Below the pieces are notes generated by a model, which saw only the letters and a program-made list of their open reading frames with translations, did no database searches and had not been told where the DNA came from. The position numbers and the translations under genes are program-made. A stretch of 64,000 nt of DNA from Bacteroidota bacterium (GTDB lineage Bacteria; Bacteroidota; Bacteroidia; UKL13-3): positions 106,518-170,517 of the forward strand of contig CANHGM010000001.1 in NCBI GenBank assembly GCA_947460345.1, in the 5' to 3' direction. Below are positions 54,614 to 63,078 of this stretch, piece after piece; the stretch's first letter is position 1, and the number at the start of each line of letters is the position of its first letter.

Positions 54614-55720
54614 TTGAAATATTATCTCATAGCAGGTGAAGCTTCTGGCGATTTGCATGGTGCTAACCTTATCAAAGAGCTAAAACTACTTGATGCTGAT
54701 ATAGACATTAGGTGTTGGGGTGGCGATTTGATGCAAGAGCAAGGAGCTACCTTAGTTAAACACTACAAAGAATTGGCTTTTATGGGTTTTAAAGAAGTGG
54801 TGGCCAATATTAACACCATATTTAAAAACATTGCTTTTTGCAAAGAAGATATAGCAGCCTATAAACCAGATGTGGTGGTGTTTATTGACTATCCGGGGTT
54901 TAATCTCAGAATAGCCGAATATGTGCACCAAATAGGTATTAAAACTGTTTACTATATATCGCCACAAGTGTGGGCTTGGAAAGAAAACAGGGTGAAGAAG
55001 ATCAAACAATGCATAGACCTCATGATATGCATACTACCATTTGAAAAAGATTTCTATAAAAAATGGAATTATGACGCCGCTTATGTGGGTCATCCGTTGC
55101 TCGATGCCATTCAGAACATTGATACCGATATACATTTTAGAGCCAAACACCATATCGACAGCAAGCCCATAATAGCGTTGTTGCCCGGAAGCAGAAAACA
55201 AGAAATAGCCAAGATGCTACCTTTGATGTTAGAGCTTAGTAAAAAACACCAAGAGTATAATTTTGTGGTGGCTGCTGCCCCAGGTCAAACATTGGCTTTT
55301 TACCAAACATATATACAAGCCTATCAAAACTGTTTTATCGTAAAAGACCAAACATATACCTTGCTGAAAGAGTCTTACGCGGCGTTGGTCACCTCAGGAA
55401 CTGCTACCCTAGAAACCGCTTTATTTAATGTGCCGCAAGTGGTCTGTTATAAAGGGAGTACTATCAGTTATCAAATAGGGAAAAGATTGGTGAAAATTAA
55501 ATATATATCACTAGTCAATTTAATATTAGACAAACCTGCGGTGGTAGAACTGATACAAGGAGATTTTAATATGCAGAAACTCGATCAAGAGTTTACCCAA
55601 ATAACTACGGGGGCTAAGCGAAGTCATATACTTCATGACTATATTCAGTTGAAAGATATTTTAGGAAACTCAGGTGCTTCGGCTAAAGCGGCGGGGATTA
55701 TATATAAACAACTGGTATAA
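54614..55720 (+). CDS. lpxB: Lipid-A-disaccharide synthase
   Basis: 368 residues. YLIAGEASGDLHGANLIKEL, GFKEVVANINTIF, DVVVFIDYPGFNLRIAEYVH, YYISPQVWAWKENRVKKIKQ, YVGHPLLDAI and IALLPGSRKQEIAKMLPLML are family hallmarks. It joins UDP-diacylglucosamine and lipid X in lipid A synthesis at the inner membrane. The start appears to be TTG at 54614, since no ATG or GTG stands before the conserved N-terminus in frame after the gpmI stop. Confidence 0.95.
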   Translation: MKYYLIAGEASGDLHGANLIKELKLLDADIDIRCWGGDLMQEQGATLVKHYKELAFMGFKEVVANINTIFKNIAFCKEDIAAYKPDVVVFIDYPGFNLRIAEYVHQIGIKTVYYISPQVWAWKENRVKKIKQCIDLMICILPFEKDFYKKWNYDAAYVGHPLLDAIQNIDTDIHFRAKHHIDSKPIIALLPGSRKQEIAKMLPLMLELSKKHQEYNFVVAAAPGQTLAFYQTYIQAYQNCFIVKDQTYTLLKESYAALVTSGTATLETALFNVPQVVCYKGSTISYQIGKRLVKIKYISLVNLILDKPAVVELIQGDFNMQKLDQEFTQITTGAKRSHILHDYIQLKDILGNSGASAKAAGIIYKQLV

Positions 55721-55729
55721 GACTTTTAT

Positions 55730-55855
55730 TTACTCCGCCTTTACAAACTTTATAGTTTGTATATTTTTTTCATCATCAAAAATATTCAATATACAATTAC
55801 CGTTTGTCAATATAGATACATCAATCAAATGGTTTGGTATATGTGGAAAAAACAT
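55730..55855 (-). pseudogene. Orphan T9SS-tail remnant
   Basis: The minus strand can encode 41 residues starting MFFPHIPNHLIDVSILTNGN, with LNIFDDEKNIQTIKFVKAE at the end. This resembles the Por_Secre_tail sorting domain (FPNP ... I-L-N-I-F-D ... I-K-F-V-K) seen in five genes of this window, but with PNP degraded to P-H-I-P-N. A stop lies six codons upstream, so no protein body is attached. Probably the decayed end of a lost surface-protein gene; chance similarity remains possible. Confidence 0.4.
55742..55770 (+). terminator. Terminator after lpxB
   Basis: TACAAACT (55742-55749) and AGTTTGTA (55754-55761) form an 8-bp stem with a 4-base loop followed by a T tract, 21 bases after the lpxB stop. 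Confidence 0.8.
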
Positions 55856-55950
55856 TGTCCTTGTATGCTATAAGTGTTATATTAGTACGAAAATTGAAAA
55901 CCAAAATATAATTCCTTAGAAATATTACTATTGAATATAGTTTGATTATA

Positions 55951-56226
55951 TTATTTGTTTGTTTCAAAGAAACAAACATTCTGAATCAATTCTTTTTTTA
56001 AACCATATCGGTATTCCATACTGAAAAACTCACGGACATATCTTTTTATTGAGTATTGGAGGTGTTTTTTAAGTTCGGTGAGGGTAAAATTCGTTTCAGA
56101 ACTATTCTGTTGAATTACGACATAATACAATCTATTTTGTAGTAGTTTCTTCACATCTTCAATCATTCGTTTCTGATGAGGTTTTAATGGATATTGTTTC
56201 AATACATAATCTATAATTTTTATCAA
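55951..56226 (-). CDS. Hypothetical 91-residue protein of the tiny-gene island
   Basis: MIKIIDYVLKQYPLKPHQKR start, then KKLLQNRLYYVVIQQNSSET and LKKHLQYSIKRYVREFFSME. Helical, basic and without signal peptide or known motif. Last of four small minus-strand frames; a 109-base gap with an inverted repeat (ACCAAAG/CTTTGGT, about 56238-56257) separates it from the previous one. Function unknown. Confidence 0.5.
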   Translation of the reverse strand: MIKIIDYVLKQYPLKPHQKRMIEDVKKLLQNRLYYVVIQQNSSETNFTLTELKKHLQYSIKRYVREFFSMEYRYGLKKELIQNVCFFETNK

Positions 56227-56335
56227 TAAACAATCAAACCAAAGGTAAATCTTTGGTCTGATTATTTGTTGTTGGGTCTTTTTACAGAAGACAAGAACTG
56301 AAAACCCGTAATGGTTTTGACTTTCCCAATGACCG

Positions 56336-56488
56336 TTATTTTTTCAATCTTTCTAATTTAACCTTATACTCATCAATTCCAATTTTCAATCTCAATACTT
56401 CTTTCTTTTTAGGGTCTTTCTCTTCTTGTAATTTTATTCTATTTTTCGTTATTCTATCCTCAATTTGTCTAATCTTTTCAAAATTCAT
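56336..56488 (-). CDS. Hypothetical 50-residue coiled-coil protein
   Basis: An ATG at 56488 opens 50 codons: MNFEKIRQIEDRITKNRIKL at the start and LKIGIDEYKVKLERLKK at the end. The heptad-like spacing of Ile/Leu and the high Lys/Glu content suggest one helix or coiled coil. It starts 10 bases after the preceding frame and fits the operon-like chain. No homology recognised. Confidence 0.5.
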   Translation of the reverse strand: MNFEKIRQIEDRITKNRIKLQEEKDPKKKEVLRLKIGIDEYKVKLERLKK

Positions 56489-56498
56489 TTCATAAAAA

Positions 56499-56717
56499 TT
56501 ATATTTTATCTAATCTCTCAATTAGTGTCTCTTCCATCAACTGGAAGAGTATTTCCTTTTTGTAGAGGTGTTGGTTTTTGTAAATAACATAGTCATTATT
56601 TGAAACTCGTTTTATATCTCTTTTGAGTTTTGACCTATGGGTTTTTACAATAGACTGAATGGTGTTGAAGTCATATAAACCATCACTTCCGTTTATTCTG
56701 TATTCTACTATTTTCAT
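56499..56717 (-). CDS. Hypothetical 72-residue protein
   Basis: MKIVEYRINGSDGLYDFNTI, then KTHRSKLKRDIKRVSNNDYV and IYKNQHLYKKEILFQLMEET. Basic, alpha-beta mixed; the middle could be a small nucleic-acid-binding unit but no defined motif is present. Overlaps the end of the upstream frame by 35 bases, typical of phage or mobile-element genes. Confidence 0.52.
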   Translation of the reverse strand: MKIVEYRINGSDGLYDFNTIQSIVKTHRSKLKRDIKRVSNNDYVIYKNQHLYKKEILFQLMEETLIERLDKI

Positions 56718-56979
56718 ATAGTTTTTTTATTTTTTTATACTCATTGATGAGGTCATCAATTTTGTCTTCCTCATTCTCTTCAATGGGTTCTTCTGATGTT
56801 TGGTCTTCCTCATCTTGAATATTTTTTTTGAGTTTTCTTAATCTGTTTTCATCAAACTCAAAATCATCTTCTGTTTGTGGTTCAACCTCATCTTGGGTTT
56901 CATCTTCAATTTTTGGATTAGGATATTTCTCTAAAATGAATTTGATAAAATCGGTCTGAATGTGTTTTCCTTTTCTCAT
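56683..56979 (-). CDS. Hypothetical 98-residue acidic protein
   Basis: MRKGKHIQTDFIKFILEKYP at the start, then a very acidic middle (EDETQDEVEPQTEDDFEFDE and DQTSEEPIEENEEDKIDD) and a Lys-rich end (YKKIKKLYENSRIQNKRK). First gene of the island chain, with a dyad 22 bases upstream. Acidic, low-complexity proteins of this size occur in phages as scaffolds or DNA mimics, but this is only a suggestion. Confidence 0.52.
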   Translation of the reverse strand: MRKGKHIQTDFIKFILEKYPNPKIEDETQDEVEPQTEDDFEFDENRLRKLKKNIQDEEDQTSEEPIEENEEDKIDDLINEYKKIKKLYENSRIQNKRK

Positions 56980-57001
56980 AAGAGTTGTAATTATTTTTTA
57001 G

Positions 57002-57017
57002 TCCAACCTTGGTTGGA
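57002..57017. promoter_or_regulatory. Dyad upstream of the tiny-gene island
   Basis: TCCAACC-TT-GGTTGGA is a perfect 7-bp inverted repeat with 2-base centre, 22 bases before the first island gene. Flanking AAGAG and CTCTT extend the symmetry loosely. Looks like an operator. Confidence 0.45.
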
Positions 57018-57126
57018 TTACTCTTATATGTATTGAGATAGAAAAGTTGAGTTTGAGAAGAAAGGATTTTTTATAGAAAAAGGAAACGATAAAATGTTAC
57101 ACACATTTGTTTTACACTATAAAATC

Positions 57127-57175
57127 AAAAAAAGAGTATAAAATATTGATTGTCAATATATTTATACTCTTTTTT
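57127..57175. terminator. Long hairpin terminator between tRNA-Ala and island
   Basis: A 22-bp near-perfect stem with arms AAAAAAGAGTATAAAATATT-GA and its complement, 3-base loop, A and T runs at the ends. It follows tRNA-Ala on the minus strand by 14 bases and can act in both directions. Confidence 0.82.
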
Positions 57176-57189
57176 GGGTTGGTAAATTG

Positions 57190-57263
57190 TGGAGAATATC
57201 GGAGTCGAACCGATGACCTCTTGCATGCCATGCAAGCACTCTAGCCAGCTGAGCTAATCCCCC
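57190..57263 (-). tRNA. tRNA-Ala (GGC)
   Basis: 74 bases on the minus strand. Acceptor GGGGGAT/ATTCTCC with two G-U pairs, D arm GCTC...GAGT, anticodon stem CTTGC/GCAAG with loop ATGGCAT giving anticodon GGC, and T arm ATCGG-TTCGACT-CCGAT. CCA is not encoded. No second copy of its 3' end is seen in the adjoining island. Confidence 0.96.
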
Positions 57264-57363
57264 TTGATGCTACAAATTTATGTGTTTTAGTGTATACCTA
57301 ATAATATTTCTGCTTTTTGTAGCTATAGCAATTTAAATACATGAACCATTGTAAAGCCCACAA

Positions 57364-57398
57364 CAAAAAAGCCACTACACTGGTAATGGCTTTTTTAG
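57364..57398 (-). terminator. Terminator of recA
   Basis: AAAAAAGCCACTAC with GTAATGGCTTTTTT, one mismatch, short loop; 21 bases beyond the recA stop on the minus strand. Confidence 0.82.
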
Positions 57399-57418
57399 AT
57401 TTTTATAACTCAATATAC

Positions 57419-58447
57419 TTATGCATCTACCTCTACTTTTACCTTTACGCCGCCTGAGAATGCCTTCTCTTTTATTTTCATTTCTATTTCTTCGGCAAGT
57501 TCGGGGTTGTCTTCTAACATCTTCTTCACTGAATCTCTGCCTTGCCCAATTTTTGTGTCGTTATAGCTAAACCATGAACCACTTTTTTTGATGATTTCAT
57601 AATCTACACCTAAGTCTACTATTTCGCCATTTTTAGAGATACCCTCGCCATACATAATATCAAACTCTACTACTCTGAATGGAGGTGCTACTTTGTTTTT
57701 GGCAATTTTAACCTTAGTTCTATTTCCTACTATTTCAGTTCCGTCTTTTATTTGTCCAATTCTTCTGATGTCTAACCTTACTGAAGCATAAAACTTTAAA
57801 GCATTACCACCCGTAGTGGTTTCAGGGCTGCCAAACATTACTCCAATTTTTTCTCTCAATTGGTTGATGAATATACAACAACAGTTGGTTTTGTTGATGG
57901 TACCTGTTAGTTTTCTAAGAGCTTGGCTCATCAAACGGGCTTGTAACCCCATTTTGCTGTCGCCCATTTCTCCTTCAATCTCGGCACGAGGAACCAATGC
58001 CGCTACAGAGTCGATCACGATGATATCTATAGCTCCTGATCTGATTAAGTTATCTGCTATTTCTAAGGCTTGCTCTCCGTCGTCAGGTTGTGAGATGAGT
58101 AAGTTAGCAGTGTCTATGCCTAAACGCTCAGCATAAGCTTTGTCGAAAGCATGCTCTGCGTCTATAAATGCTGCCATACCGCCTTGTTTTTGAGCTTCGG
58201 CAATGGCGTGCATAGACAATGTTGTTTTTCCTGAAGACTCAGGACCATATATTTCTATTACTCTACCTTTGGGCAAACCACCAATGCCTAATGCTATATC
58301 TAAGCCTAATGAACCCGTAGGCAATGCTTCTACATTCTCTACTTTGTCATCGCTTAGTTTCATGATAATGCCTTTGCCAAACTGCTTTTCAAGCCTCTCT
58401 AATGTTGCTTGTAAAGATTTACTTTTTTCGTTATCTGCTGATGCCAT
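57419..58447 (-). CDS. recA: Recombinase RecA
   Basis: 342 residues. [31 protein letters not shown], the Walker [60 protein letters not shown] and [20 protein letters not shown] are diagnostic. Mediates strand exchange, recombinational repair and the SOS response. Single gene; no LexA-type box of known sequence was recognised upstream. Confidence 0.98.
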   Translation of the reverse strand: MASADNEKSKSLQATLERLEKQFGKGIIMKLSDDKVENVEALPTGSLGLDIALGIGGLPKGRVIEIYGPESSGKTTLSMHAIAEAQKQGGMAAFIDAEHAFDKAYAERLGIDTANLLISQPDDGEQALEIADNLIRSGAIDIIVIDSVAALVPRAEIEGEMGDSKMGLQARLMSQALRKLTGTINKTNCCCIFINQLREKIGVMFGSPETTTGGNALKFYASVRLDIRRIGQIKDGTEIVGNRTKVKIAKNKVAPPFRVVEFDIMYGEGISKNGEIVDLGVDYEIIKKSGSWFSYNDTKIGQGRDSVKKMLEDNPELAEEIEMKIKEKAFSGGVKVKVEVDA

Positions 58448-58594
58448 ATCGTTTTTTAAATTACTTAGTTTTACGTTTGAATTTGAGCCTACAAAAAACC
58501 ACTATAATATTCAGCTTATATTAACCAACTTTACACAAAATAAAGTGGATAAACCCTGAAAGTTATAATTTATAATTAGAAAAATGAAGACTAA

Positions 58595-59245
58595 CTACCT
58601 CAAATCTAGTACTTCAACCCCAGGATACTGCTTTTTGGTAAAGGTAAAGAAATTGTCTTTGATTTTGATGTGGCCTTGGAACTTGTTTATTTCATAGGTA
58701 TATATATTTCCATTCTTGTCAAAAATTTTAGACCTCACAATCTGACTCAATGATTTATCGATATATAGTTTCAATTTAAAATAGCTTTTCTTCTTATCTG
58801 TGGGTGTTAATTCTACTAATTGTATAATCTTACCCTTTTCTGTTTTTTCTTCAATAAACTGACTTAAAAAACCCTTCTCATATACCATGAATAACTTAGA
58901 AGGATTGATCTCTGCTGAGTTGGGGTCATAATCGCTAATCTGCACTTCGTTATTGTCTTTGTTATAGTTCCACAAAGTTTTGTTGTCGCATATAATGGTA
59001 AGAGGGCCCATTTCTAATTTGTATTTGCCTTGCTTTACATAGAGCAATCCTTTTTTGTTTATGTTCAGCTTGTCTTTTTTGTTCTCTAATACATATACAA
59101 AATCTGCTTTATAACTCTTAAAAGACTTGTATTTGGTAGCTATGGTTTTTAAAATTTGTTCGGCTTTTTTGTCTTGAGCATGTGCCATGTTCAAACTGAA
59201 AGCTAAGAAACAAATAATAATTAAATATTTAGAGTATAATTTCAT
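58595..59245 (-). CDS. LolA-like outer-membrane lipoprotein carrier
   Basis: 216 residues from MKLYSKY at 59245 (signal peptide YLIIICFLAFSLNMAHA); a further ATG at 59257 is inside the -7 box. AEQILKTIATKYKSFKSYKA, KKGLLYVKQGKYKLEMGPLT, TLWNYNKDNNEVQISDYDPN and YFKLKLYIDKSLSQIVRSKI fit the LolA fold. It would carry lipoproteins or related lipids across the periplasm. Confidence 0.86.
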   Translation of the reverse strand: MKLYSKYLIIICFLAFSLNMAHAQDKKAEQILKTIATKYKSFKSYKADFVYVLENKKDKLNINKKGLLYVKQGKYKLEMGPLTIICDNKTLWNYNKDNNEVQISDYDPNSAEINPSKLFMVYEKGFLSQFIEEKTEKGKIIQLVELTPTDKKKSYFKLKLYIDKSLSQIVRSKIFDKNGNIYTYEINKFQGHIKIKDNFFTFTKKQYPGVEVLDLR

Positions 59246-59254
59246 GGTATGGTA

Positions 59255-59262
59255 CAAAATTA
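59255..59262 (-). promoter_or_regulatory. -7 box of the LolA-like gene
   Basis: Minus-strand TAATTTTG (TAnnTTTG) nine bases before the chosen start at 59245. Confidence 0.48.
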
Positions 59263-59302
59263 AGTACTTTTAAAGTAAGTTATATGTTAAAAAATCAAAG
59301 GC

Positions 59303-59339
59303 AAAAAAAAGCCCGCAATGACTATTTGCGGGCTTTTTT
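59303..59339. terminator. Terminator of the succinate dehydrogenase operon
   Basis: GCCCGCAA and TTGCGGGC form a perfect GC-rich stem extended by A/T runs (14 bp in all) with a 7-base loop, 14 bases past the sdhB stop. Confidence 0.92.
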
Positions 59340-59352
59340 GTATTCATATATT

Positions 59353-60099
59353 CTAGTCTTCTAACAATGAGGTAGAAAGATATTCTCTATTCATTCTTGC
59401 AATGTTAGTGATGGAAATCTCTTTAGGACATTCAGCACTACAAGCACCTGTGTTGGTACAAGCACCAAATCCTTCTTCATCCATCTGAGCAACCATTTTC
59501 TGAACCCTTATTTTACGTTCTATTTGACCTTGAGGTAATAAAGCATATTGAGATACTTTAGCTCCTACAAATAACATAGCCGAAGCGTTTTTACAAGCAG
59601 CCACGCAAGCACCACATCCAATACAAGAAGCAGCATCCATTGCTAAATCTGCCTTTTCTTTCTCAACTGGCAAGTTATTGGCATCCTGCACTTGTCCTGT
59701 ATTTACTGACACAAAACCACCAACAGCTTGAATCCTGTCAAACGCAGTTCTGTCTACTATTAAGTCTTTTAATACTGGGAATGCTTTAGCTCTAAATGGC
59801 TCTACATGTATAGTTTCGCCATCAGTAAAGTTTCTCATCATCAATTGGCAAGTGGTAGTACCTTTTAATGGGCCATGAGCTCTACCATTAATATACATAC
59901 TACACATTCCGCATATACCTTCTCTACAATCGTGGTCAAATGCAACCGGTGCTTCGCCTTTTCTAATGATATCTTCGTTCAACACATCTATCATTTCTAA
60001 GAAAGACATATCAGGATTGACATTGTCTATTTTATAATCAACCATTTTACCAGGCGTATTCGTATTTGGTTGACGCCATACTTTTAAATTAAATTTCAT
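59353..60099 (-). CDS. sdhB: Succinate dehydrogenase/fumarate reductase iron-sulfur subunit
   Basis: 248 residues. [2Fe-2S] ligands in [20 protein letters not shown] and TTTCQ; [4Fe-4S]/[3Fe-4S] ligands in [15 protein letters not shown] and [15 protein letters not shown]. Passes electrons from SdhA to the cytochrome b subunit. Third gene of sdhC-sdhA-sdhB; 13-base gap after sdhA. Confidence 0.96.
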   Translation of the reverse strand: MKFNLKVWRQPNTNTPGKMVDYKIDNVNPDMSFLEMIDVLNEDIIRKGEAPVAFDHDCREGICGMCSMYINGRAHGPLKGTTTCQLMMRNFTDGETIHVEPFRAKAFPVLKDLIVDRTAFDRIQAVGGFVSVNTGQVQDANNLPVEKEKADLAMDAASCIGCGACVAACKNASAMLFVGAKVSQYALLPQGQIERKIRVQKMVAQMDEEGFGACTNTGACSAECPKEISITNIARMNREYLSTSLLED

Positions 60100-60112
60100 T
60101 GTATTATATATT

Positions 60113-62029
60113 TTATTTATAACTACGAACTTGTAATTTTATGTTTTCAAATTTCAAATCTTCTCTGTGCATTACTGGATCAGTGTTTTCACCTTTGTGC
60201 TCCCATGCTGCTACATATGAGAATAAGTCATCGTTTCTTTTGGCTTCTCCTGCATCTTGATACTCTGTTCTGAAGTGTCCACCGCATGACTCATTTCTGT
60301 TAAGAGCGTCCACTATCATCAACTCTCCTAGTTCTAAGAAGTCTGCAACTCTCATGGCTTTTTCTAAGTCAGGGTTTAACTCGTCATTTTTACCGGTTAC
60401 TTTTACATCTTTCCAAAACTCTGCTCTAAGCTCTTGAACCATCACTCTTGCTTTGGTTAAACCTTCTGCAGTTCTTGCCATTCCGCAATAGTCCCACATA
60501 ATTTTACCTAATTTTTTATGGAAATCATCAACTGTTTGGTTACCATTGATAGACAATAATTTCTCTATTCTCTCTTTGGCTCTATTGGCAGCAGCTTCAA
60601 ACTCAGGATGGTCAGTATCTATAGCTTTGGTGAATATTTCATCAGCCAAGTAATTTCCAATAGTATATGGTAGTACGAAATATCCATCAGCCAATCCTTG
60701 CATCAATGCTGAGGCACCAAGACGGTTGGCACCATGATCACTAAAATTACACTCACCAGCAGCATATAAACCTGGTACAGTGGTCATCAGGTTGTAATCA
60801 ACCCAAAGTCCGCCCATGGTATAATGCACCGCTGGGTATATACGCATAGGAACTTCGTATGGATTCTCACCGGTGATGTGGTGATACATATCAAACAGAT
60901 TACCATATCTAGCTTCTACCACTGATTTGCCAAGTCTTCTAATCGAATCAGCAAAATCTAAGTATACAGCTAGTCCCGATTCTCCAACACCTCTACCATC
61001 GTCACAAGCTTCTTTTGCGGCACGACTAGCTATGTCTCTAGGTGCCAAGTTTCCAAATGATGGATACTTACGCTCTAAGTAATAATCTCTATCGTCTTCA
61101 GCAATATCTTGTGGACGTTTTTTGCAATCTTCTTGCTTTTTAGGAACCCAAACTCGTCCATCATTTCTCAATGATTCTGACATCAACGTTAATTTTGATT
61201 GATAATCTCCACTCACAGGAATACAAGTTGGGTGGATTTGAGTATAACAAGGGTTGCCGAAAAATGCACCAGATTTATGGGCTTTCCAAGCAGCTGTTAC
61301 ATTACAACCCATGGCATTGGTTGATAAGAAAAACACATTACCGTATCCGCCGGTTGCTAATACAACAGCGTGACCAAAGTGTTTTTCTAATTCACCGGTA
61401 ACCATGTTTCTGGCAATAATACCTCTGGCTTTTCCGTCTATTTTAACCACTTCAACCATTTCATGTCTTCCGAATTGTTCTATATTTCCCAATCCTACCT
61501 GACGCATCATAGCTGAGTATGCACCTAATAATAATTGTTGCCCAGTTTGTCCTCTCGCATAAAAAGTACGACTTACTTGTGCACCGCCAAACGAACGGTT
61601 ATCTAATAAACCTCCATAATCTCTAGCAAAAGGCACCCCTTGAGCTACACACTGGTCTATAATGCTTGCACTTACTTCAGCAAGTCTGTATACATTGGCT
61701 TCACGTGCTCTAAAGTCACCGCCTTTTATAGTATCATAAAACAAACGGTATACTGAGTCGCCATCATTTTTATAATTTTTGGCAGCGTTAATACCCCCTT
61801 GAGCAGCAATACTATGAGCTCTTCTTGCACTGTCTTGGTAACAAAATGTTTTTACTTTATATCCCAATTCTGCTAAAGATGCAGCTGCTGCACCACCTGC
61901 TAACCCTGTTCCAACTACTATTACTTCTAATTTACGTTTGTTTGCAGGATTTACTAATTTAACTTTAGATTTATATGTTTCCCATTTCTTTTCTAATGGG
62001 CCTTCTGGAATTTTTGAATCAAGTATCAT
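60113..62029 (-). CDS. sdhA: Succinate dehydrogenase/fumarate reductase flavoprotein subunit
   Basis: 638 residues. FAD-binding [20 protein letters not shown], covalent FAD His in [20 protein letters not shown] (R-R-A-H-S), substrate-site [25 protein letters not shown] and end loop [20 protein letters not shown]. Long N-terminal lead typical of the B-type (cytochrome b558) enzymes of Bacteroidota. Oxidises succinate at the inner face of the membrane or works as fumarate reductase; the direction is not evident from sequence. Confidence 0.97.
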   Translation of the reverse strand: MILDSKIPEGPLEKKWETYKSKVKLVNPANKRKLEVIVVGTGLAGGAAAASLAELGYKVKTFCYQDSARRAHSIAAQGGINAAKNYKNDGDSVYRLFYDTIKGGDFRAREANVYRLAEVSASIIDQCVAQGVPFARDYGGLLDNRSFGGAQVSRTFYARGQTGQQLLLGAYSAMMRQVGLGNIEQFGRHEMVEVVKIDGKARGIIARNMVTGELEKHFGHAVVLATGGYGNVFFLSTNAMGCNVTAAWKAHKSGAFFGNPCYTQIHPTCIPVSGDYQSKLTLMSESLRNDGRVWVPKKQEDCKKRPQDIAEDDRDYYLERKYPSFGNLAPRDIASRAAKEACDDGRGVGESGLAVYLDFADSIRRLGKSVVEARYGNLFDMYHHITGENPYEVPMRIYPAVHYTMGGLWVDYNLMTTVPGLYAAGECNFSDHGANRLGASALMQGLADGYFVLPYTIGNYLADEIFTKAIDTDHPEFEAAANRAKERIEKLLSINGNQTVDDFHKKLGKIMWDYCGMARTAEGLTKARVMVQELRAEFWKDVKVTGKNDELNPDLEKAMRVADFLELGELMIVDALNRNESCGGHFRTEYQDAGEAKRNDDLFSYVAAWEHKGENTDPVMHREDLKFENIKLQVRSYK

Positions 62030-62087
62030 GTTATATATTGATTTAGATTGAATGATAAATTTTATAAAACGCTATTAAAAAAATCCT

Positions 62088-62891
62088 TTATTTTAAAAAG
62101 AAGTACAAAGGCATAGCAGCAAAACCAGCGGTGATGGCTATAGAGAAAAACCAACCTATGGTTTTAATAACGGGCACATACTTTCGATGGTTTACGCCCA
62201 AACTTTGCCAAGCACTTTGAAAACCGTGTAATAAGTGGAAAGCCAAAGCTATCATGGCAATTAAATAAAGTATCACTATTGCAGGTTCTTTAAATTCTTC
62301 AGCTACTTCAGCATACAAATCTTTATATATTACTTGTTTGTATTCAGAAATTTTAGGGTCGTAAGCTCCACCTGATGCAGCCATTTTCTTTTTAATTTCT
62401 TCGACATATGATTGCCATAAGGTATCTGTCATGGTTTTGTGTTCTCCATCTTGCACAAACTCAACATATTTTGCTTTTGGCATTTCTCCATTGTGATATT
62501 CCCACCAAAAATCTTTCATATGGAAAACTAAAAACACCAAGATAATGGTTCCCAAAATACCCATATTTCTGCTGCTCCAAGCACTGTTTTTGTCAGGACT
62601 GTTTTTTACATAGCCTTGAGGGCGTGCTTTTTTATTATATATTGTTAAAAGCAACGATTGTATAATATGTATAATAAAAGTTGCATATAATAGATAAGAA
62701 ACTGTTTTGATTAAAGGGTTGTGTGTCATAAACACAGAATACATATTAAACGAAAACCCACCATCATCTTTAAAAAGTTGAAAATTCCCTGAAACGTGAA
62801 CTACAAGGAACAAACAAAGGAATAAACCTGTAAGTGCCATGACTAATTTACGGCCTAATGTTGACGTAAATGCTTTTGTAAACCAATTCAT
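62088..62891 (-). CDS. sdhC: Succinate dehydrogenase cytochrome b558 subunit
   Basis: 267 residues with five hydrophobic segments (LVMALTGLFLCLFLVVHVSG, LLYATFIIHIIQSLLLTIYN, IILVFLVFHMKDFWWEYHN, IALAFHLLHGFQSAWQSLG, IGWFFSIAITAGFAAMPLYF). His residues in VHVSGN, IIHII, VFHMKD and LLHGFQSAWQ are the likely di-heme ligands. A loop of about 80 residues between segments 3 and 4 (WEYHNGEMPKAKYVEFVQDG onward) is long for the family. First gene of the operon. Confidence 0.94.
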   Translation of the reverse strand: MNWFTKAFTSTLGRKLVMALTGLFLCLFLVVHVSGNFQLFKDDGGFSFNMYSVFMTHNPLIKTVSYLLYATFIIHIIQSLLLTIYNKKARPQGYVKNSPDKNSAWSSRNMGILGTIILVFLVFHMKDFWWEYHNGEMPKAKYVEFVQDGEHKTMTDTLWQSYVEEIKKKMAASGGAYDPKISEYKQVIYKDLYAEVAEEFKEPAIVILYLIAMIALAFHLLHGFQSAWQSLGVNHRKYVPVIKTIGWFFSIAITAGFAAMPLYFFLK

Positions 62892-63078
62892 TAATGTATA
62901 TAATTTTTGTTAATTATTGTTCTGCGAAACTACAATTCAAACAAGCGAGAGACAAATGTGGTTTTAAAATATTATTTGTTTAGAATGATTTTAAACAAGT
63001 ACCTATTTTAGGTATATATCTATCTGAAATTAAAGAAATATCAAATAAAAAGCAATAATTTTATATTCAATATTTTTA

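Noticed and set aside
55674-55919. Plus-strand frame of 81 codons after lpxB
   Set aside because: It starts inside lpxB, crosses a clear terminator and has no protein-like features; the minus strand carries a better explanation (T9SS-tail remnant).
57190-57263. tRNA-Ala as attachment site of an integrated element
   Set aside because: I looked for a second copy of the tRNA 3' end in the island and saw none; no integrase gene is next to it. The recombinase at 2516-3415 is far away and of housekeeping type.
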